DNA from: Bacillota bacterium
GTDB taxonomy: Bacteria; Bacillota; Clostridia; Christensenellales; SZUA-584
Length of the DNA stretch: 64,000 bases
NCBI GenBank assembly: GCA_023459495.1
Contig: JAEWTL010000013.1
Location: 186,001-250,000 of the forward strand
Reading direction: 5' to 3'
The notes under the pieces were generated by a model. It ran no database searches, was not told the origin of the DNA, and was given only the letters and a program-made list of their open reading frames with translations. Below are positions 50,368 through 58,718 of this stretch, piece after piece; position 1 is the first letter of the stretch, and the number at the start of each line of letters is the position of its first letter. The position numbers and the translations under genes are program-made.

Positions 50368-51282
50368 TTATCGTAGCTTGATCCGGGGGTCAACGAAGCT
50401 GTAAATGATATCCACAAGCAGATTCATTGCTACCATCATAGCCCCTAAGAATATCGTCGTACCCATGATCACGGGGTAGTCGCGGTTCAAAACGCTGGTT
50501 ACGAAAAACTGCCCTAACCCGGGAATCATGAATATCTTCTCCACCGCGAACCCGCCGGTGATCAAAAACGCAGTGAGCGGTCCAAGGTATGAAATGACCG
50601 GTATCACGGAATTCTTCAGCGCATGCTTGAAGTTGACCTTGAAGGCCGAAAGCCCCTTTGCATGCGCGGTCTTAATATAGTCCTGACCGAGTGTCTCCAG
50701 CATGGCGGAGCGCGTCAATTTGGAGATGTAGCAGATCGGATAAAACGAGTATGTAATGATAGGCAGTACATAGTTTGCGGGGGTATCCGCCCATGAGGCT
50801 GGCGCCCAATGCAACAGAGCACCAAATATCACCAAGAGCAATGTACCTACCACAAACCCCGGAACGGATATAAACACCGTCGTAAACATCATGACGATTC
50901 GGTCGACTAGTTTTTCATGCTTAATTGCCGCAAGCGCGCCGAGCGGTATGCCGATCAGTAGTGCAAATCCAATAGCCATAAGACCGAATTTTGCTGAATA
51001 TGGGAACTTTTCTCCAATAATACTGTTGACCGTGCGGCCTTTCTTTGCTAGGGATGTACCCAAGTCGCCCTGCATCATATTCTTAAGATACAGCCCGTAC
51101 TGCGTCATCAGAGGCTTATCCAATCCGTATTTCTCTTCAAGCTTCTCTCTGACCGCATCCGTCATTTTTTCAGATGTAAATGGGCTGCCGGGTACCAAAT
51201 GCATCAGAAAAAAGGTTGCTGTTATTAATATAAATATCGCAACAATTGAGGAAACGATCCGTTTCAGAATAAACCTTGTCAT
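50368..51282 (-). CDS. oppB: Oligopeptide ABC transporter permease OppB
   Basis: 304 aa, six transmembrane helices. The first helix is followed by HLVPGSPFTSEKMTDAVREKLEEKYGLDKP, and the EAA loop is DYIKTAHAKGLSAFKVNFKHALKNS. Ribosome site GGCAGGAG 6 bp before the ATG. First gene of the operon oppB-oppC-oppD-oppF-oppA, downstream of an AT-rich region with a TATAAT. Confidence 0.95.
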   Translation of the reverse strand: MTRFILKRIVSSIVAIFILITATFFLMHLVPGSPFTSEKMTDAVREKLEEKYGLDKPLMTQYGLYLKNMMQGDLGTSLAKKGRTVNSIIGEKFPYSAKFGLMAIGFALLIGIPLGALAAIKHEKLVDRIVMMFTTVFISVPGFVVGTLLLVIFGALLHWAPASWADTPANYVLPIITYSFYPICYISKLTRSAMLETLGQDYIKTAHAKGLSAFKVNFKHALKNSVIPVISYLGPLTAFLITGGFAVEKIFMIPGLGQFFVTSVLNRDYPVIMGTTIFLGAMMVAMNLLVDIIYSFVDPRIKLR

Positions 51283-51571
51283 CTTAAACTCCTGCCATCT
51301 TCTTCCGTCAAGCCTTATATGGGCACATCACAATAGTATCAATATCGTATTATATACAATTGTAACACAAAAATAAATAGTGTAATCTAAAATAATTCAT
51401 CGGAATTCCTACTGTATCGCAAAATATGAGCAGGAAAGCATCTAAAAACGGATTTTTTCTCAATTATACGCGTTTTCGCTATCGTTACATGGGTATGCGT
51501 GAGTATGCGCGCTACTATTCATTCCCTTTTATGTTGTGTAAAGGTTCCCGTGAAATTCCCGACTTGCAGGA
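51283..51571. promoter_or_regulatory. Divergent intergenic region upstream of oppB and the threonine aldolase gene
   Basis: About 290 bp without a gene. The oppB-proximal half is AT-rich; minus-strand TATAAT at 51354-51349 has a weak TTTATT -35 at 17 bp. No clear CodY or other operator identified. Confidence 0.45.
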
Positions 51572-51600
51572 TTGCGTCCGCGCCGCGCAGGGTGTAGTAT
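51572..51600 (+). promoter_or_regulatory. Promoter of the threonine aldolase-like gene
   Basis: TTGCGT (51572-51577), 17 bp, TAGTAT (51595-51600). Confidence 0.6.
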
Positions 51601-51633
51601 AAAAGCCGATCAGAACTCGGCAGGAGGCAGACT

Positions 51634-52647
51634 ATGTACAGCTTTCAAAACGACTACAGCGAAGGCGCTCATCCGCGTATTCTCTCGGCGCTTAATACCA
51701 CCAATCTTGCTCAGACCTCCGGCTATGGTACGGATCCATATACTGCGGAAGCCGCCTCGCTCATCCGCAAACAACTGAAAAATGACGCCGTAATGGTTCA
51801 TTTTCTTTCAGGCGGAACGCAAACGAACCTTATTGCGCTCAGCGCTTTCTTGCGCCCGCATGAGGCGGCAGTCTGCGCAGACACCGGACATATCAACGTG
51901 CACGAAACCGGCGCGATTGAGGCAATAGGACACAAGGTGATCGCAGTACCCTCTGCGGATGGCAAGCTCACCCCTCACGACTTGATGACTGTATTGGCAC
52001 ATCATACTGATGAGCACATGGTGAAGCCCCGCCTTGTTTACATCTCCGACGCGACCGAAATCGGCACATGCTATGCCAAAGCGGAGCTTACTGCGCTGCG
52101 CGAATTCTGCACAGCCCACGGGCTGCTGCTGTACCTCGACGGCGCGCGGCTCGGTTCCGCCCTTTGCTGTACGGATCTGACTCTCCCTGATATTTGCGCG
52201 CTGACCGATGCGTTCTACATCGGCGGCACTAAGAACGGCGCGCTTCTCGGCGAAGCACTCGTGATCGTCAACCCCGCGCTGATGGCGGACATCCGCTACA
52301 TCATCAAACAGCGTGGCGGTATGCTCGCCAAAGGACGCCTGCTTGCGCTGCAGTTTTCCGAGCTGTTCCGGGACGGGCTGTATTTCGAGCTTGCGGAGCA
52401 TGCCAATCGTCTGGCTGATACCCTGCGCGAAGGCATTTCGCAGGCGGGCTATACTTTCCTGTCCAACTCGCCCAGCAACCAACTCTTCCCGGTATTCCCA
52501 GATGCGCTTGCGCAGCGCTTTGTTAATGAGTTTCGTTGCGAGGTATGGGGAAAAACCGACGATACACATACTTGCATCCGGCTCGTCACCTCCTGGGCTA
52601 CAGAGCCCGAGGCCGTGGACGCCTTCCTTGCTGCGCTGAAGGGCTAA
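51634..52647 (+). CDS. Threonine aldolase family protein (beta-eliminating lyase)
   Basis: 337 aa with GGAGG 7 bp before the ATG. PLP-dependent fold type I: SGGTQTNLIALSAFLRPHEAAVCADTGHI, then LYLDGARLGSAL (PLP-nitrogen Asp) and the Schiff-base lysine in YIGGTKNG. It cleaves L- or L-allo-threonine to glycine and acetaldehyde or acts on a related beta-hydroxy amino acid. Monocistronic; a repeat lies downstream. Confidence 0.92.
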   Translation: MYSFQNDYSEGAHPRILSALNTTNLAQTSGYGTDPYTAEAASLIRKQLKNDAVMVHFLSGGTQTNLIALSAFLRPHEAAVCADTGHINVHETGAIEAIGHKVIAVPSADGKLTPHDLMTVLAHHTDEHMVKPRLVYISDATEIGTCYAKAELTALREFCTAHGLLLYLDGARLGSALCCTDLTLPDICALTDAFYIGGTKNGALLGEALVIVNPALMADIRYIIKQRGGMLAKGRLLALQFSELFRDGLYFELAEHANRLADTLREGISQAGYTFLSNSPSNQLFPVFPDALAQRFVNEFRCEVWGKTDDTHTCIRLVTSWATEPEAVDAFLAALKG

Positions 52648-52688
52648 GCGCGCAAACAATCCGGTATCATTTATCAGGTTTGGTTATA

Positions 52689-52742
52689 TGCTGGCTGGTT
52701 TCATCATGCGAGGAACACAGTGACGAAGCAATCCAGCCAGCA
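52689..52742. repeat. Palindromic intergenic repeat
   Basis: Perfect 10-bp terminal arms TGCTGGCTGG (52689-52698) and CCAGCCAGCA (52733-52742) around a GCGAGGAACACAGTGACGAA core. The core resembles a widespread GTCATTGCGAGGAACGAAGTGA-type bacterial repeat family; this identification is from memory. Confidence 0.65.
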
Positions 52743-52828
52743 ATACAGGGACAGCCTTGAATTTGTTTCTGGATGGTGTTTCGTCCACATTGAACACAGT
52801 TAAGCGCAAACCTCTTTTAACAACCGTA

Positions 52829-52853
52829 CAAAAAAACGGGCGCCTCCGCCCGT
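52829..52853 (-). terminator. Terminator of the DUF47 gene
   Basis: Minus strand ACGGGCG (52853-52847) pairs with CGCCCGT around GAGG, followed by TTTTTT. Confidence 0.9.
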
Positions 52854-52867
52854 ACCCATCCTCAATA

Positions 52868-53482
52868 TCAGATTTTTGTAATGATGATGCTCTCTATGCA
52901 GTCCGCCACGTCCTCGCAGTTGTCCAGCGTATCTTCAAGCGCTTTGTATATGCTCTGCGCCTTGATAAGCGCGACCGGGTCCTTCTCTTTCTCAAATAAC
53001 TCCCATACCGCATTCTTGTAGCACTTGTCACCATATTCCTCAATGCGGTTGATCTCTGCGATCAGATCGTACAGCTTACCACTTTTCCGGTTGCTCCGAA
53101 ACTGGGACATCAGCTGAACAAGGTTTTCGCAGGCATCCACCACGTACTGTGCCATCAAACGCATGTCCCCCGTGATATGGTCCACATGCATCACCCACAG
53201 GTCATTGGCGGCATGCTCAATGCTGTCGGTAATATCGTCCGTTTTCTGGGCGATACGATAGATGTCGTTGCGTTTAATCGGCGTGATTACCGCCGTGCTG
53301 AGCCGTTCACAAAGCTGATGCATATGGGAATCGGCCTTTTTCTCGACTGTTTTTACCGCTAAGATAGGCTCTTGCGTTACACGGCCGTCGTCGATCAGGC
53401 TTTTCAGTATCTTCGCCGCATCCAGCGTATACTGAACTCCATCTACGAACATGTCAAAAAAACGTGTGCTGTTTTTAGCCAT
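52868..53482 (-). CDS. DUF47 (PhoU-like) protein
   Basis: 204 aa, all-helical. The family pattern is present: RFFDMFVDGVQYTLDAAKIL, KTVEKKADSHMHQL, KTDDITDSIEHAANDLWV and CEDVADCIESIIITKI. DUF47 proteins usually accompany a Pit-type phosphate transporter and regulate it. No pit gene is next to it here, so the partner is elsewhere or different. Strong GGGGGAG site before the ATG; promoter with a perfect palindrome over the -10 (53590-53629). Confidence 0.9.
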   Translation of the reverse strand: MAKNSTRFFDMFVDGVQYTLDAAKILKSLIDDGRVTQEPILAVKTVEKKADSHMHQLCERLSTAVITPIKRNDIYRIAQKTDDITDSIEHAANDLWVMHVDHITGDMRLMAQYVVDACENLVQLMSQFRSNRKSGKLYDLIAEINRIEEYGDKCYKNAVWELFEKEKDPVALIKAQSIYKALEDTLDNCEDVADCIESIIITKI

Positions 53483-53589
53483 AACTCCCCCAGGTTCCCC
53501 GTGCAGTCACCCCAGACCGCATCCGTTTTCCGCTTGGACAGCAGGGCAATCCCGCACGCTGCTTCCGGCTTCTTTACCAAGTCTTTACG

Positions 53590-53629
53590 CTTATCGATTA
53601 TTATATCATCGATAAGCATACGCGTCCAA
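53590..53629 (-). promoter_or_regulatory. Promoter of the DUF47 gene with palindromic operator
   Basis: Minus strand TTGGAC (53629-53624), 18 bp, TATAAT (53605-53600). The -10 lies in the centre of a 27-bp perfect inverted repeat with 9-bp arms CTTATCGAT (53590-53598)/ATCGATAAG (53608-53616), so a repressor bound there would block it. Confidence 0.8.
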
Positions 53630-53665
53630 GGGTTTTATACGTTCAACCCGGCATAGCACGCAGGG

Positions 53666-53697
53666 CATAAAAAATCCCCCGTCTTTCAGGAGGATTT
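53666..53697 (-). terminator. Terminator of the flippase-like gene
   Basis: Minus strand AAATCC/GGATTT stem (53697-53672) with an imperfect CC/GG extension, followed by TTTTTTA, right after the stop codon. Confidence 0.75.
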
Positions 53698-53701
53698 GAC
53701 G

Positions 53702-54760
53702 CTATTCTTCTTCCGGCTCGGCGTTTACTTTTTTCCTGGCCCGCCGCATGGAAAATACCTCTCCAAACAGCACGATCAGGCTGCCCACGATGAGGATCAT
53801 ATAATAGGTTAAAAACCGCCAGATCAGCATCGCAACACCGGTTGCCGCCATAAAAAAGCGCCGGAAAAACAGCAGAAAGCCACCTTCTGAAGCACCTGCA
53901 GCGCCGGGCAGCGGTATAAACGACACCGCAAGGAACAGGTAAGACCCCATCACGAAGATATCGAGGATGTTGTTATCCTTGTACCCGAAGGACATATAGA
54001 TCAGGTAAGGGATTACAAACATAAAGCCGAGATTGAAAACCGATATCACAAACGACCCGAGCACGCGCAGCTTGTGTTTGGAGATGTAGGACGCCGCGGT
54101 GTGGTAATCCTTGATCGTGCGCTCATACAACTCGATCTTGTCGTCCACATGCCGAATGAGCTTGATGCGCGCAAGAAATCGCAGAATGCCTTTGCCCGCG
54201 TTGAGCACCAGCTTTTCGTTCACCAGCGTGAGTATGATACACGACACCGCGACCAGATTGAACACGAAGCCAAGAATGGAAAACCAGAACGCCTCGTTGC
54301 TGTTTGTATAGTAATAACTGCCGCGCAAAATCATGCCCGTGATATACAGCGCGCACAACGACATTTCATACACAACGAACTTTATGCCCACGATGCATGT
54401 GGCGGTACCCACCGGCATGCCGTCCCGCCGCATATAAATTACCTGCATGGGCTGTCCGCCCGTGGACGAAGGCGTCAGCGCGCAGTAATACAGCCCGATC
54501 ATCCCCACCTTGAGGGACCTCAGAAAAGGCGTTTTACCGTACATATACCGCGTGATATCGTGCAGCAGCATAGAATCTGTCAGCCAGTACATCAGCAGTG
54601 CGCCGACGCACGCAAGCAGCCACCAGATATTAAAACCTTCAAGGGCTTTCCCGGTCGCTTTGAGGTCGGTTGCAAAAAGCATCACCAGTATAATGGCTAC
54701 AATGGTAACGCCCATATAAATCAGGCTGAACAAATGTTTTGGTTTTTTGTTTTTGCTCAT
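53702..54760 (-). CDS. Flippase-like membrane protein (LPG synthase TM family, UPF0104)
   Basis: 352 aa from the ATG at 54760 with GGGGAGG upstream. Eight or so transmembrane helices; the family pattern is seen in MIGLYYCALTPSSTGGQPMQV and in the C-terminal FIPLPGAAGASEGGFLLFF. Members lie in the lysylphosphatidylglycerol-synthase/AglD2 superfamily and are proposed to flip or move lipid-linked sugars. The gene lies downstream of the GT4 gene, which could make the glycolipid. Confidence 0.85.
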   Translation of the reverse strand: MSKNKKPKHLFSLIYMGVTIVAIILVMLFATDLKATGKALEGFNIWWLLACVGALLMYWLTDSMLLHDITRYMYGKTPFLRSLKVGMIGLYYCALTPSSTGGQPMQVIYMRRDGMPVGTATCIVGIKFVVYEMSLCALYITGMILRGSYYYTNSNEAFWFSILGFVFNLVAVSCIILTLVNEKLVLNAGKGILRFLARIKLIRHVDDKIELYERTIKDYHTAASYISKHKLRVLGSFVISVFNLGFMFVIPYLIYMSFGYKDNNILDIFVMGSYLFLAVSFIPLPGAAGASEGGFLLFFRRFFMAATGVAMLIWRFLTYYMILIVGSLIVLFGEVFSMRRARKKVNAEPEEE

Positions 54761-54833
54761 CCACCCTCCCCAAACCGCTGTGAGCATCATATCAGAAATC
54801 CGGTTTCCGCGCAACCTGCCTGCGGGCTGATAT

Positions 54834-54865
54834 AAAAACAGCCGCCGCATTGGATACGGCCGGCT
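54834..54865 (-). terminator. Terminator of the GT4 gene
   Basis: Minus strand AGCCGgCCG (54865-54857) pairs with CGGcGGCT, followed by GTTTTTA. Confidence 0.8.
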
Positions 54866-54884
54866 ATTATGGCATTACCATACG

Positions 54885-56066
54885 CTATTTGCCCAGTCCC
54901 GCGCTGACCCTTCGTTTGCGGTCAATCAGGTAGAGATACCGGTCGTATGCCGCCTGTACCGCGTCCTCCCAGCTTAAATACAGCGTGCGCCGGGCTTCTT
55001 CGCCCACCGCGCGCGCGTGCTCAGGATGCAGAATGATGTGCTCAGCGGCATTGGCGATTGCCAGCGGGTTGTTTTCCACGAGATAGCCGTTGCGTTCGTC
55101 AATACCCTGCGCCGCGTTGCTGCCGCGCACCAGCACCGAGGGGCAGCCACACGCCGCGGCTTCGCGCCGCACAATGGCCGAGGTATCATAAACCGAGGGG
55201 AACAGCATTGCGTTGCTCCGCAGATAGAGGTCCGCCAGTTCATCCCGGTCGGCAATGCTGCCCGCAAACGTGACCTTGTCCGTAAGCCCGGATTCCGCGA
55301 CGATTTGTTCCATATCGGCCCGTCGTGGTCCGTCCCCAGCGAACAGCATGTGAAAGGGCAGCCCCCGTTTATCAACGATCTCCAGCGCCTTGAGCAGAAC
55401 CTTCAGATTCTTCTGCCAGACAAGCCGTCCGGCATAGCAAAACAGCGGTACACTGTCGTCCAGACCGTATTTGCGGTTGACTGACTCAATGGCTTCAGGC
55501 GACGCAAAGCGCGGCTGGATATCACAGCCGTTTTCCATCACGACCACCGGACCGTGATAGCCGTATTCCCGCAGGGTATCCGTCGCCGCTTCGCTCACAG
55601 ACCAAACCTCATCGGCTGAATCGAAGAACGCCGCGATGATGTCCATCACGCCGTCCACGACAAGCTCCGACTTCAGCGCTTCCAGCAGGTCGTCGCGGTA
55701 GCGGGAATGGAATGTTGTCACAAAGGGAATATCCAGCTTCCTTGAAAGAGAACGCGCAGCCAGTCCGGAGCTGAACGGGCTGTGCGAATGTACGATATCA
55801 AAGGGAATCTTCTTCAGGTCATGCCAAAAAGGGCCGTCCATCTGCGGTAAGCCAAACCGATATTCACCGCGAAGCGGCGCTTTGAACGAGGTGTAGCGGT
55901 ACACCTCGAAGCCGTAGTCATCCTGTGCGTCGGGATGCTCGGGCGTCACCACGCAACACCGGCCGTACTTCTTGTTGAGCCAGTAAGCATAGTTCTTGAC
56001 CACATTGGCGACGCCGTCCACAATCGGCGGGAACGACTCGTTAAACTGTCCGATCGTTATACTCAT
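54885..56066 (-). CDS. Family 4 glycosyltransferase (glycolipid synthase-like)
   Basis: 393 aa from the ATG at 56066 with GGAGGAAGG upstream. The N-terminal Rossmann half has NESFPPIVDGVANVVKNYAYWL and the C-terminal GT-B half has AGRLVWQKNLKVLLKALE and the donor-site block NAMLFPSVYDTSAIVRREAAACGCP, where the glutamate is present. The FHSRYRDDLLEALKSE segment resembles diacylglycerol glucosyltransferases such as alpha-monoglucosyl-DAG synthase. It probably makes a membrane glycolipid. The mRNA begins after the structured region 56101-56360, with an intrinsic-terminator-like hairpin just before the ribosome site. Confidence 0.88.
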   Translation of the reverse strand: MSITIGQFNESFPPIVDGVANVVKNYAYWLNKKYGRCCVVTPEHPDAQDDYGFEVYRYTSFKAPLRGEYRFGLPQMDGPFWHDLKKIPFDIVHSHSPFSSGLAARSLSRKLDIPFVTTFHSRYRDDLLEALKSELVVDGVMDIIAAFFDSADEVWSVSEAATDTLREYGYHGPVVVMENGCDIQPRFASPEAIESVNRKYGLDDSVPLFCYAGRLVWQKNLKVLLKALEIVDKRGLPFHMLFAGDGPRRADMEQIVAESGLTDKVTFAGSIADRDELADLYLRSNAMLFPSVYDTSAIVRREAAACGCPSVLVRGSNAAQGIDERNGYLVENNPLAIANAAEHIILHPEHARAVGEEARRTLYLSWEDAVQAAYDRYLYLIDRKRRVSAGLGK

Positions 56067-56093
56067 GATGCCTTCCTCCATATACTGGGACAC

Positions 56094-56360
56094 GAAAACA
56101 AGCCGGGCGTCCGGCTTCTGCTGCCACGACTGAACCGTGGCAACAGATGGTTTTCGTTGAAGGGCCCTGCATCTGATCGGACAGATATGCCCGTACCGAC
56201 GCGTGGGCCCCGCCCTTGGGGAAGGGGCTGAAGTGGACAGAATATTCGTTGCATATCAGTGGGGGTATCCCCACCTCCATGTCTTTCCGTTCGTCATGTT
56301 TTCGGCTTCACGGCCCCTTGCCGTACCCGAAATAACATGAAATAGCCGGTATATCCGGCT
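56094..56360 (-). ncRNA. Hairpin-dense region, candidate structured RNA or leader
   Basis: On the minus strand eight hairpins lie within 260 nt: AGCCGG/CCGGCT (56360-56344), a long stem TCATGT..TTTCGG..ACGGC (56340-56294), GTGGGG/CCCCAC (56274-56259), GATATGC/GCATATC (56257-56184) enclosing GCCCC/GGGGC (56228-56207), CAGATG/CATCTG (56175-56144), GCCACG/CGTGGC (56141-56123) and AGCCGG/CCGGCT (56116-56101) followed by TTGTTTTC. No open frame of credible composition exists. Not a T-box or other class I can name. Confidence 0.45.
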
Positions 56361-56436
56361 GTCCCATCAACACCAGGTAACCGTACCCCAAAAAGCTGCG
56401 CCGTTTGAGTACGTGCTGCGCTTAAACAAGCTGCGC

Positions 56437-57432
56437 TCAGTCGATGACCTCGTCGATCAGCGATTTCAATTCCTCGTCGTCCTTGCCGGAAATCTCCTGA
56501 GCGGGCTCCGTGCTGTCGCCATCGTAAAGCCAGGAGTAATCATCGTAGCGCGGGCGGGAATCGTTATCGCCTTCCCCTTCTTCGCCTAAGATGCCGCCAT
56601 CCTGCTCCTCCAGCTCCTGCAAAGCCTTATTGATCTCCTGCAAGGAAAGGACACCTTTCTCCGATTCCGGCAACGGCGCTTCAATGGCCTGTGCGGACGC
56701 TGCTTCCACCGGTTCGTCCATAACCGCCGGTTCCGCAGCCGCTTCCACGATAGGTTCCGCAGGCATTTCCGGTTCAGCTGGTTCCATCTGAGCAATGCCG
56801 TATGGCTCCGGCTCCTCCGGTCCACTGGCATCTCCGGCGTCTTCCGGTCCGGTGGCTGCCGGTTCGTCCCCGTTTTCGGGAACGGCAACCGCGCCGATAT
56901 CCTTCAGGCCGGTCTCCACGTCCGCGCTGATGCGCCGCGTAGCCTCGGTGCTGATCCCGTAGGATGAATCCGACTCCCCGAAATAATCACGGTAAGCCTG
57001 CTGGAATGAAGCAGCCTGCGAGTTGATCAGGTTGGCAAAGCTCTCGGCAAACACCGTTGCTTGGCCCTTGATCTCCTCCAGCCGCTTTTCCGCCAGCGCA
57101 ACCTCGGTTTTGGTCTGCTCCGCACGGCGGGTCGCTGTGGTCTGGGCGCTGTCAATAATGAGCTCCGCCTTGCGCGCGGCCTCAGCCAGCAAACGCTCGG
57201 AACTCTTCTGCGCCGAGATCAGCGTGTTCATAATGGTCGCCTCAGTTTCGCTGACCCGGTTTATATGCTCGCTCGTTTCTGCAAGCGAAGCCTTCAGCGA
57301 GGCGTTTTCTGCCTGAAGCGCTTTGAACTCATCGATCACCTGATCCAGAAACCGATCGACCTCGTCCTCATCGTATCCTTTGAAGGACCGTTTAAAGGTT
57401 TTTTCAAGGATGTCCTTGACCGTCAGCGGCAC
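56437..57432 (-). CDS. divIVA: DivIVA domain cell-division protein
   Basis: 331 aa from a GTG at 57432 with AAAGGAG upstream. The DivIVA signature is at the N-terminus: PLTVKDILEKTFKRSFKGYDEDEVDRFLDQV, with a following coiled coil to about residue 165. The C-terminal half is an unusually long acidic region rich in Pro, Glu and Ala, ending in KDDEELKSLIDEVID. It binds negatively curved membrane at poles and septa. It is last in the unit HlyD-like protein - yggS - sepF - divIVA, as in the Firmicutes ylm cluster. Confidence 0.93.
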   Translation of the reverse strand: MPLTVKDILEKTFKRSFKGYDEDEVDRFLDQVIDEFKALQAENASLKASLAETSEHINRVSETEATIMNTLISAQKSSERLLAEAARKAELIIDSAQTTATRRAEQTKTEVALAEKRLEEIKGQATVFAESFANLINSQAASFQQAYRDYFGESDSSYGISTEATRRISADVETGLKDIGAVAVPENGDEPAATGPEDAGDASGPEEPEPYGIAQMEPAEPEMPAEPIVEAAAEPAVMDEPVEAASAQAIEAPLPESEKGVLSLQEINKALQELEEQDGGILGEEGEGDNDSRPRYDDYSWLYDGDSTEPAQEISGKDDEELKSLIDEVID

Positions 57433-57525
57433 GGCAACGTCTCCTTTCGCAAGCACTCACTTTGAAGTATCCCCTTGGGGAAAATAGGATATGCGCAAAA
57501 GCGCAGCTTTGCGGCTTCAGTCAAA

Positions 57526-58002
57526 TTATCTGAAGCTGTCGCGGCCGCTGCGCTCATCGATGCTCTGTGATACGTCCACATTGGGCGGAGCCACGACAAA
57601 GATCCCGCGCGCTACCTTCTTGATGTCGCCGCAGATCGTGTATACCGCGCCGCCGACATAGTCGAGTATGCGCTGGGCGGTTTCCACGTCGATATCATCG
57701 AGATTCATGATAACCGGCTTGCGCGCCTTCAGGCTGTCGATGATGCACTCCGCATCCTCTAAATTAGATGGCTGAAACAACAGCATCTGCATCCGCGCAC
57801 CGGTAGATGTGCCAGGCATCGGAACGACCTTCGCCTGCTGCCTTACGCTTCTGCGGGACATTCTCTGCTGCTCCTGCTCTTCTTCCTCGAACTCATCTTC
57901 AGGATACTGATCATACTCGTCTTCCATGATCGTATCCTCCTCACGAACTTCTTCCTCCAGGCCGACCGCATCAAGAATACGGTTAAAAAAGCCCTTCGCC
58001 AT
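57526..58002 (-). CDS. sepF: Cell division protein SepF
   Basis: 158 aa from the ATG at 58002 with GGGGG upstream. An N-terminal membrane-binding amphipathic helix (MAKGFFNRILDAVGL) is followed by a long acidic Glu/Asp linker and the SepF domain with PVIMNLDDIDVETAQRILDYVGGAVYTI. SepF links FtsZ to the membrane. It starts 20 bp after yggS. Confidence 0.95.
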   Translation of the reverse strand: MAKGFFNRILDAVGLEEEVREEDTIMEDEYDQYPEDEFEEEEQEQQRMSRRSVRQQAKVVPMPGTSTGARMQMLLFQPSNLEDAECIIDSLKARKPVIMNLDDIDVETAQRILDYVGGAVYTICGDIKKVARGIFVVAPPNVDVSQSIDERSGRDSFR

Positions 58003-58022
58003 TGGTGTAACCCCCTGCAATT

Positions 58023-58712
58023 TTAATTTGACCTCGCTCCAAACACGGCCGTACCAATCCGCACCATATTTGAGCCTTCAAAAATTGCGGCTTCGAAGTC
58101 GTCCGACATGCCCATGGACAGAAACGTAAAGGGATCATCCGGGTTCGATTTCTCAAAGCGGTCGTAGAGCGCCTTCATCCTGGCGAAGTAATGTCTGTTA
58201 TCGTCCGCATCGCGAGCCGGCGGCGGTATCGCCATCAGCCCTTTCACGCGAACGCTCCTCAAAACAGACAGCTGCTCCAAAAACCGTTCAAGTTCTTCCT
58301 CCGGAATGCCGGCTTTCGTCGGCTCCTTCGCGATGTTGATCTGGATGAGCGTATCGATCGGCGTGCCTTTTTTTTGGCACTGTTTCTCGAGTTCGAGCGC
58401 CAGCTCCAGATTGTCCAGGGAATGAAGCAAAGCCACACCGGGGATGATGTACTTTGCCTTATTGCGCTGCAGTGGTCCGATGATGTGCCAGGTGGCAGAG
58501 TCTCCAATAACCTCACGTTTTTTCAGGTACTCCTGCACCCGGTTCTCGCCGAAGTTTCGGATGCCGGCCTTTATGGCCTGTTCAACCTTTTCGGCGTCCA
58601 CCGTTTTGCTGACCGCGACAAGCACAATATCGTCTTTCGTCCTTCCCGACTTACGTGCGCAAAAATCCATCCTTTCTTCAATAATTCTTATGTTATCCTC
58701 TATTGAAGTCAT
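58023..58712 (-). CDS. yggS: PLP homeostasis protein YggS/YlmE family
   Basis: 229 aa, single TIM-barrel domain. The PLP lysine is in IVLVAVSKTV, followed by IRNFGENRVQEYLKK, WHIIGPLQRNKAKY and the ending SMGMSDDFEAAIFEGSNMVRIGTAVFG. It binds pyridoxal phosphate and balances PLP and amino-acid pools. It sits in the division cluster before sepF, the conserved Firmicutes order. Confidence 0.95.
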   Translation of the reverse strand: MTSIEDNIRIIEERMDFCARKSGRTKDDIVLVAVSKTVDAEKVEQAIKAGIRNFGENRVQEYLKKREVIGDSATWHIIGPLQRNKAKYIIPGVALLHSLDNLELALELEKQCQKKGTPIDTLIQINIAKEPTKAGIPEEELERFLEQLSVLRSVRVKGLMAIPPPARDADDNRHYFARMKALYDRFEKSNPDDPFTFLSMGMSDDFEAAIFEGSNMVRIGTAVFGARSN

Positions 58713-58718
58713 ATTTCA

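Noticed and set aside
56067..56436. T-box leader of ileS after divIVA
   Set aside because: No AGGGTGGNACCGCG-like T-box sequence and no aminoacyl-tRNA synthetase gene follows; the gene there is a GT4.
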